A program made the translations under genes and the position numbers. This document shows, in pieces, positions 58,614-64,000 of a DNA stretch of 64,000 nt (positions within the stretch are counted from its first letter, which is position 1; each line of letters starts with the position of its first letter). Source of the stretch: Prevotella sp. (GTDB lineage: Bacteria > Bacteroidota > Bacteroidia > Bacteroidales > Bacteroidaceae); NCBI GenBank assembly GCA_017940545.1, contig JAGAYI010000009.1, positions 1-64,000 of the forward strand. Direction: 5' to 3'. Under the pieces are notes generated by a model. It did no database searches. It was not told where the DNA came from and saw nothing but the letters and a program-made list of their open reading frames with translations.

Positions 58614-59453
58614 CTATTTTTGCGATAATGCATATACTCTATCTTGAACTATTTTTGCCCATTCCATCGGAGTCTTTGAGCGGTCAAAAGTCTGCCAGGG
58701 AATCGGTTTCCCTACGGTTACCGTAAACGTCTTATGAACATTTTTGTACATTTCATCGACAAGAAACATCATGGCCAAATTGAATGGCAGGAAACGATCG
58801 CTAAAGTTGGCGAGCCGATAGAAAAAAGGACTGTTGTGACCGCTGAAATGAATGGGCACCACGTCACGTTTGTATTGTACACTCTTTGATATAAACGTCT
58901 TTTTCCAAGGCAAATCACGAACAACCCCGTTCTTCTTGCGAGAACACAAACCAGCAGGGAACATCAGCATGTGGTTATCACTCTGAAATCCTGCTTCGAC
59001 CATTGCAGGGAAGTTGCGTGCCTGTTTACCGGTTTTATTGATGGGGATACAGAGCGGTGCCAACCCTGGCAGGTTCATCAGCAGGTCGTTGACAAGGTAA
59101 CGGAAGCGCGAGTCGTAATGACGTCCGATAATGGCTCCTAACGCCACACCGTCCTCACCACCCAACGGGTGATTGCTGACAAAGGTATAAAGCCGGCCGT
59201 CCGCAGGGTCAGGAAGATTTTCCTTCCCTTCGACAATGAGCGTCATATCCAAATAACGGACACACTCTTCGAGCCACGGCGTGCCTACCTTGTCACGACT
59301 CTCCCAAAGAAAGGCGTTAACCTGATCCTGGTGAACCACTCGTTTAAGCCAACTGACGAGAAACGACGGAACATATTTAGACTTTGGCCCCATCTTCCCC
59401 CTGAGAATCTTGTCAATATCAATAGTATTCTCAATGTCCTTACCCTTTTTCAT
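58614..59453 (-). CDS. glsA: GlsA-like O-acyltransferase (glycine lipid synthesis)
   Basis: 279-aa PlsC-type acyltransferase, predicted to add the second acyl chain to the hydroxyl of N-acyl glycine. The catalytic motif is SNHPLGGEDG near residue 92, followed by LCIPINKTGKQARNF and MFPAGLCSRK. A longer frame to 59483 overlaps the promoter box TAAATTTG (minus strand, 59488-59481), so MKKGKD at 59453 is chosen. It is first gene of a two-gene operon with glsB and diverges from mraZ. Confidence 0.8.
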   Translation of the reverse strand: MKKGKDIENTIDIDKILRGKMGPKSKYVPSFLVSWLKRVVHQDQVNAFLWESRDKVGTPWLEECVRYLDMTLIVEGKENLPDPADGRLYTFVSNHPLGGEDGVALGAIIGRHYDSRFRYLVNDLLMNLPGLAPLCIPINKTGKQARNFPAMVEAGFQSDNHMLMFPAGLCSRKKNGVVRDLPWKKTFISKSVQYKRDVVPIHFSGHNSPFFYRLANFSDRFLPFNLAMMFLVDEMYKNVHKTFTVTVGKPIPWQTFDRSKTPMEWAKIVQDRVYALSQK

Positions 59454-59761
59454 TGTATCAGCACAAATCAAATTAAGTTGCAAATTTAAGGAATATCTTT
59501 TAATTACTCTACTTTTTTTTTGTAAAAATGTTCAAAAAGTGAAAAAACAGCCTAATATTATAACTTTTTGAAGAATTTTACTGTTAGCATCCATCTTACG
59601 CGAAGAGAACTTGCACCACCTGCAATGAGACATGCACTAGTCTGATTTTCAAAGGAATATAAAAACAGGAAAAATATTTCAAAAAAAATCGCAAAAGTTG
59701 TGGGGAATTGTGGGGATTTTTTATTACCTTTGCAGCCAAGACTTTTACAAAAGGTGCACAC
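59454..59761. promoter_or_regulatory. glsA-mraZ divergent regulatory region with MraZ-type boxes
   Basis: This gene-free stretch contains the glsA -7 box (59481-59488, minus strand), an AT-rich middle part with nothing recognisable, and the mraZ promoter. The -7 TACCTTTG is at 59725-59732. Just upstream are two TGGGG direct repeats (59701-59705 and 59711-59715) separated by 5 nt. This matches the TGGGN-N5-TGGGN operator bound by MraZ in E. coli, so autoregulation is likely. A third repeat is absent. Confidence 0.7.
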
Positions 59762-60232
59762 ATGCGATTCTTAGGTAACATAGAGGCAAAAACCGACACG
59801 AAAGGACGGGCATTCCTTCCCGCTACATTCCGCAAAATTTTGCAAGCGGCTGGCGAGGAACGACTGGTGATGCGCAAGGACATTCACCAGCCATGCTTAG
59901 TGTTATATCCAGAATCGGTGTGGAACGAGCAGATGGATGCACTACGTCAGCGACTGAACCGCTGGAACAAACAGCACCAACAGGTTTTCCGGCAATATGT
60001 TTCAGAAGTTGAAGTGCTGACACTTGACGGTAACGGGCGCTTTCTTATATCCAAACGCTACCAAAAGCTTGCAGCCATCGAACAAGACATCAAGTTCATC
60101 GGCATGGGTGACACGATAGAAATATGGAGCAAACAGCTGATTGACCAGTCTCAGATGCAGCCGGAGGAATTTGGTCTTGCTATTGAAAATTTGATGGAAG
60201 TTGCTCCCTACAACACCAAAGGACAAGAATAA
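59762..60232 (+). CDS. mraZ: transcriptional regulator MraZ
   Basis: 156-aa first gene of the dcw cluster. Two SpoVT/AbrB-type MraZ domains are visible (GNIEAKTDTKGRAFLPATFRK at the N-terminus; LDGNGRFLISKRYQKLAAI near 90). MraZ represses its own cluster in E. coli, and TGGGG repeats lie upstream of this gene. ATG 59762 is used; a frame back to 59708 contains the promoter. rsmH follows after 22 nt. Confidence 0.93.
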   Translation: MRFLGNIEAKTDTKGRAFLPATFRKILQAAGEERLVMRKDIHQPCLVLYPESVWNEQMDALRQRLNRWNKQHQQVFRQYVSEVEVLTLDGNGRFLISKRYQKLAAIEQDIKFIGMGDTIEIWSKQLIDQSQMQPEEFGLAIENLMEVAPYNTKGQE

Positions 60233-60254
60233 AAAGCACGAAATTCGCAAATAA

Positions 60255-61202
60255 ATGACAGTAACTGCTAAGTCATATCATGTTCCCGTTTTGCTTAACG
60301 AGAGTATTGACGGGTTAAACATCCATCCTCATGGGGTCTATGTGGATGTTACCTTTGGCGGCGGTGGACATAGTCGCGAAATATTGCGGAGACTGGGTAA
60401 AGAGGGGCATCTGTTCAGCTTCGACCAAGATGCCGATGCCGAAAAAAACATCATTAACGATGATAGATTCACCTTTGTCAGGAGCAACTTTAGATATATC
60501 AGCAACTGGATGCGGTATTACGGAATAGACCACATTGATGGACTTCTCGCCGACTTAGGAGTTTCGAGCCATCACTTCGACGACGCAATGCGTGGCTTTT
60601 CATTTCGTTTTGATGCACCACTTGACATGCGAATGAACAAGCGGGCCGAACAGACGGCGGCCGACATCATTAACGATTATGAGGAAAAACAACTGGCCGA
60701 CATTTTTCACCTATACGGTGAACTCAAACAGTCTCGCCGAATTGCTTCCGCACTTTGTGCCTACAGGAGAAATAAAAAAATTCTTACGACGGCTGATTTA
60801 ATTGACGCCACAAGCAAGTTGTTCCAGCGGGAACGCGAGAAGAAAGAACTGACCAAACTGTTTCAGGCCCTGCGCATTGAAGTGAACCACGAGATGGACG
60901 CTCTGCGAGACATGCTTAAAGGAGCAACCGCGCTCCTAAAGACTGGGGGGCGACTAAGCATCATTACCTACCATTCGCTGGAAGACCGTATTGTCAAAAA
61001 CATTATGAAATCCGGCAACGAAGAAGGACATGTGGAACAAGATTTCTATGGCAATGTAAACAGTCCGTTCCGCCAGATAAACAAAATCACGACACCGACA
61101 GCTGATGAATTGCTGCGAAACCCACGCAGCCGCAGCGCAAAACTGAGAATTGCAGAAAAAACTGATTATGGCAAGAGACAAGGAAATAGAGCTGACATTT
61201 GA
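60255..61202 (+). CDS. rsmH: 16S rRNA (cytosine(1402)-N(4))-methyltransferase RsmH
   Basis: 315-aa SAM-dependent methyltransferase acting on C1402 in the ribosomal P site. SAM motif VDVTFGGGGHSREIL near residue 32, then GLLADLGVSSHHFDD and the C-terminal ITYHSLEDRIVKNIM. It is the standard second gene of dcw clusters. Its end overlaps the ftsL start by 35 nt. Confidence 0.95.
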   Translation: MTVTAKSYHVPVLLNESIDGLNIHPHGVYVDVTFGGGGHSREILRRLGKEGHLFSFDQDADAEKNIINDDRFTFVRSNFRYISNWMRYYGIDHIDGLLADLGVSSHHFDDAMRGFSFRFDAPLDMRMNKRAEQTAADIINDYEEKQLADIFHLYGELKQSRRIASALCAYRRNKKILTTADLIDATSKLFQREREKKELTKLFQALRIEVNHEMDALRDMLKGATALLKTGGRLSIITYHSLEDRIVKNIMKSGNEEGHVEQDFYGNVNSPFRQINKITTPTADELLRNPRSRSAKLRIAEKTDYGKRQGNRADI

Positions 61203-61722
61203 GAAGTCAGGCACCAATAGCGAGGATTATTCCAAACAGCTGCAGCCCAATGACGGTCCGCAAGAATCCGTCATGGAAACAAGCAAAGAAGAAAAGGAGA
61301 AGCTCAGCCTGGAAGAAAAAGCAGAAATTGCCGACCAAAAGCTGAAAGACACTATCAAGAAAATCAAGGAAAACGTGCACGAGGACGACCCGCGCCCCTC
61401 ACAAGGCCTTACGTTCCGGTCAATTCTTGGTGGCGACATCCTGACCGGTGAAGTGGTACGAAAACACATCTGGCTGTTTGTCTTTATTGTTGCTCTTTCA
61501 ACTGCCTATGTCGCTATACGCTACCAATGTCAACAGGACATGATTGCCATCGACAAGCTGAATGCCAAGCTGACCGATGCCAAGTACAAAGCCCTTTCAA
61601 GCTCGAGCACACTAACTGAGAAGTGCCGCGAGAGTCGGGTTTTGGAGATTTTAAAGCAGAACAAGGATTCGTTACTGCATATAGCAGACCAGCCCCCTTA
61701 TATAATAAATGTACCGGAATAG
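61168..61722 (+). CDS. ftsL: cell division protein FtsL-like
   Basis: 184-aa bitopic protein. A long charged cytoplasmic part (residues about 1-105, lysine/glutamate-rich, probable coil) is followed by one membrane helix (WLFVFIVALSTAYVAI) and a periplasmic coiled coil (MIAIDKLNAKLTDAKYKALSS). Between rsmH and a PBP this is FtsL, which recruits the divisome synthase complex; sequence conservation is low, so position carries the assignment. The N-terminal cytoplasmic extension is longer than in E. coli. Confidence 0.8.
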   Translation: MARDKEIELTFEKSGTNSEDYSKQLQPNDGPQESVMETSKEEKEKLSLEEKAEIADQKLKDTIKKIKENVHEDDPRPSQGLTFRSILGGDILTGEVVRKHIWLFVFIVALSTAYVAIRYQCQQDMIAIDKLNAKLTDAKYKALSSSSTLTEKCRESRVLEILKQNKDSLLHIADQPPYIINVPE

Positions 61723-61772
61723 GAAATAAAGAAAAATAAAAAACTGATATTTGAAATTAAATTAAGACATAA

Positions 61773-63938
61773 ATGAGTAAATTTGACAGTGAGAAAGTGA
61801 TGCCACGCTACTTTATCATCGCAGTAGTTCTGAGCATCATCGGGGTTGCCATCTTAGGCAAGGCCCTCTATATCATGACTGCCAAAAAGGAATACTGGAC
61901 AGAGGTGGCAGACCGACTGAAACGTGACAGCGTCAGCGTGAAGCCGACGCGCGGAAACATCCTCAGTTGCGATGGTCAGCTAATGGCCAGTTCTATTCCA
62001 GAATTTAAGATGTATATGGATTTCCAAGCCAGTGCTTTCGAGAATGACACACTTTGGAACGAAAAGTTGGATAGTGTATGCCAAGGGCTTAACGATATTT
62101 TTCCACAGAAGAGCGCTGAAGAATTCAAAAAGCATCTGGAAGAAGGCCGGAAGAAAATACAAAAGAACGGCAAAGTCGGAGCCCGTCATTGGCCCATATG
62201 GCCATACCGTGTCAACTACGACACCTACACCGAAGTCAAGAGTCTGCCGTTTTTCAGCATGCCGAAATTTAAAAGCGGATTCCATGAAGAAGAATACAAT
62301 GCACGACGACGTCCTTTCGGCTCATTGGCACAGCGTACCGTGGGCGACATGTTCGGTGCTAAAGACACGGCCCGCTGTGGTTTGGAATTGTCATACGACT
62401 CTATTCTGCGTGGGACCAACGGTATTGTAAACCGCCGTAAGGTGCTTGACAAGTACCGCAACATTACGGTGCTACCTCCCATTGATGGAGCAGACATCGT
62501 AACAACCATTGATGTCAACATGCAGGATTTGGCCGAAAAAGCTGTCATCGACGAGTTAAAACTGATAGGAGGGGATTTAGGCGTTGCTATTTTGATGGAG
62601 GTAAAGACGGGCGACATTAAAGCCATTGTGAACATGACCCGATGCGCAGACGGTGAATATCGGGAAGTGAAGAACAATGCCGTAGCAGACTTGCGAGAGC
62701 CTGGCTCCGTATTCAAGACTGCAAGTTTCCTTGTGGCTCTTGACGATGGTGTAGTTGACACTACCTACCGTATTGAAACCGGTTCCGGAGTATATCACAT
62801 GCATGGTCGTGACATGAAGGACCACAACTGGCGCAACGGCGGCTACCATAATATTTCTTTACCTCGTGCACTTGAGGTAAGTTCAAACATTGGTGTAAGC
62901 CGTGTTATCGACGAGCACTATGGAAACAATCCAGAAAAATTCGTTGAGGGGCTCTACCGTATTGGCATTGCCTCCGACCTGCATATACCACTCGTAGGTG
63001 CCACCGCTCCCCGAATCCGCAAGCCTCGGAAGAACAAACGCGGTCAATATGAGAATTGGAGCAAGACAGCATTACCATGGATGAGTATCGGATACGAAAC
63101 CCAGATCCCACCCATTTCAACAGTAACCTTCTACAATGCAATTGCAAATGACGGCCGCATGATGAGGCCCAGATTTGTCAAGAAAATAGTAAAAGACGGA
63201 GAAACCGTCATGGAGTTTCCGCCTGAAGTAATAAAAGAGCACATTGCAAAACCCCAAACCATCAAAACGATGCAGACCATTTTGGAACATGTAGTCAGCC
63301 AAGGTTTGGGAAAGAAAGCTGGCTCAAGAGCCTTTAAAGTAGCAGGAAAAACAGGAACAGCGCAAATAGCCGAAGGTGGTGGCTATAAGACGGGCACTAT
63401 GAAGTACTGGTTATCGTTTGCAGGATTTTTTCCGGCTGACAAGCCATTATATAGTTGCATTGTCTGTTTGAAGAAATCAGGGCTTCCAGCATCAGGCGGT
63501 GGTATGAGTGGTGTTGTATTCCACCATATTTCAGAAGGTGTCATGGCACGTTATCTGAAACTTAGTGTAGAAGATGCCCATGATTCAACCTCAGTGGTCA
63601 TCCCTGACGTTAAAAACGGTGATCTTCAGGCTGCTCATTTTGTTTTAAATCAGCTTGGAATCAAGACCAATAGCGGATGGAATGGAGACATTGCTACTGG
63701 CGCCCCCATCTGGGGTAGCACAACAAGAAATGCCAAAGATGTCACCATGTATCCTTTCAAGGTACAAAACAACATCATGCCAAACGTTACAGGAATGGGT
63801 GCCAGGGATGCTGTATTCTTGTTAGAAAGCAAGGGACTGAAAGTTAAGTTACATGGTCGCGGGAAAGTAACCAACCAAAGTATCGCCTACGGAAACTCCA
63901 TCAAAGCAGGAAGCACGTGTTCGCTGACATTGAACTAA
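61773..63938 (+). CDS. ftsI: division-specific penicillin-binding protein with PASTA domain (FtsI/PBP2-like)
   Basis: 721-aa class B transpeptidase. One membrane anchor (residues about 12-35), a PBP dimerisation domain (GNILSCDGQLMASSIPEF near 67), then the transpeptidase domain with the active-site SVFK (Ser312), SSN near 370 and KTGT near 526. A C-terminal PASTA domain (about 650-721, IMPNVTGMGARDAVFLLESKGLKV) is present. It cross-links septal peptidoglycan. It lies between ftsL and murE in the dcw order, with murE starting 24 nt later. Confidence 0.94.
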   Translation: MSKFDSEKVMPRYFIIAVVLSIIGVAILGKALYIMTAKKEYWTEVADRLKRDSVSVKPTRGNILSCDGQLMASSIPEFKMYMDFQASAFENDTLWNEKLDSVCQGLNDIFPQKSAEEFKKHLEEGRKKIQKNGKVGARHWPIWPYRVNYDTYTEVKSLPFFSMPKFKSGFHEEEYNARRRPFGSLAQRTVGDMFGAKDTARCGLELSYDSILRGTNGIVNRRKVLDKYRNITVLPPIDGADIVTTIDVNMQDLAEKAVIDELKLIGGDLGVAILMEVKTGDIKAIVNMTRCADGEYREVKNNAVADLREPGSVFKTASFLVALDDGVVDTTYRIETGSGVYHMHGRDMKDHNWRNGGYHNISLPRALEVSSNIGVSRVIDEHYGNNPEKFVEGLYRIGIASDLHIPLVGATAPRIRKPRKNKRGQYENWSKTALPWMSIGYETQIPPISTVTFYNAIANDGRMMRPRFVKKIVKDGETVMEFPPEVIKEHIAKPQTIKTMQTILEHVVSQGLGKKAGSRAFKVAGKTGTAQIAEGGGYKTGTMKYWLSFAGFFPADKPLYSCIVCLKKSGLPASGGGMSGVVFHHISEGVMARYLKLSVEDAHDSTSVVIPDVKNGDLQAAHFVLNQLGIKTNSGWNGDIATGAPIWGSTTRNAKDVTMYPFKVQNNIMPNVTGMGARDAVFLLESKGLKVKLHGRGKVTNQSIAYGNSIKAGSTCSLTLN

Positions 63939-63962
63939 TATTATATATAATAAGGTATAAAT

Positions 63963-64000
63963 ATGAAATTAAGTCATTTACTAAAAAACAACAAAGTAGT
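63963..64000 (+). CDS. murE: murE, 5' end only (truncated by window edge)
   Basis: ATG at 63963 begins MKLSHLLKNNKVV and runs off the window. The start and the position after ftsI fit MurE (UDP-MurNAc-tripeptide synthetase), the usual next gene of the cluster. Only 12 complete codons are visible. Confidence 0.65.
   Translation, partial: MKLSHLLKNNKV

Overview
The window looks like chromosomal DNA of a Bacteroidales bacterium, most likely a Prevotella-type genus. The reasons are promoters of the Bacteroidota form (TTTG, about 19 nt, TAnnTTTG) in front of most genes, weak or absent Shine-Dalgarno sequences, a SusC/SusD pair, a succinylornithine-type carbamoyltransferase, a C10 (streptopain-like) protease with a dockerin tail, and a GlsA/GlsB-like glycine-lipid pair. 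I see no phage, insertion sequence, rRNA or CRISPR array. Many starts given here are shorter than the longest reading frame, because a promoter -7 element lies inside the longer version.

Layout. 1-5.8 kb: tRNA-Pro, murF, folP-cdaA, pta-ackA. 5.8-11 kb: DUF2752 and two TM2 proteins, then a leftward operon efp-glycosyltransferase-radC-sufT-lpxH, with rpmH (51 aa) diverging from it. 11-14 kb: PASTA protein-rluD-ddl. 14-22 kb: a MATE transporter with a GHKL-like tail, the C10 protease with dockerin, a divergent cohesin-like secreted protein, an acyltransferase behind a duplicated promoter, a NigD-like lipoprotein and a threonine aldolase. 22.7-35.2 kb: a SusC-SusD-SusE/F-like locus followed by two tandem copies of a two-gene cassette (multi-pass membrane protein plus beta-propeller lipoprotein with a CxxCH heme motif). 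35-43 kb: argF', an HhH protein, an NSS transporter, VanZ, CYTH, a 46-aa membrane protein, prfB and an acyl-CoA ligase. 43-52.6 kb: PAP2/barrel protein, M20 deacetylase, a dut-TPR-DUF4292-envC operon and divergent dgt. 52.7-59.5 kb: GH2 enzyme, an operon of a 384-aa exported protein, an ECF sigma factor and a small membrane protein, then glsA-glsB. 59.7 kb to the end: the dcw cell-wall/division cluster (mraZ, rsmH, ftsL, pbp, murE start), with MraZ-type operator repeats in front of mraZ.

The most unusual content is non-coding. Four intergenic elements (near 14.0, 18.9, 43.2 and 57.4 kb) share one architecture: a -7 promoter box, a short leader usually ending AAGGGG, four CG-rich dyad blocks (CGNNCG) spaced exactly 22 bp, and a tail of CCCCGGCAGTTTCTCCC units that stays in the same 22-bp register. 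The 16-nt spacers differ between elements but repeat within each one. I do not recognise this family. It is best explained as a dispersed phased protein-binding array or a structured RNA gene.

The second system worth attention is the duplicated membrane-protein/heme-lipoprotein cassette behind SusCD.
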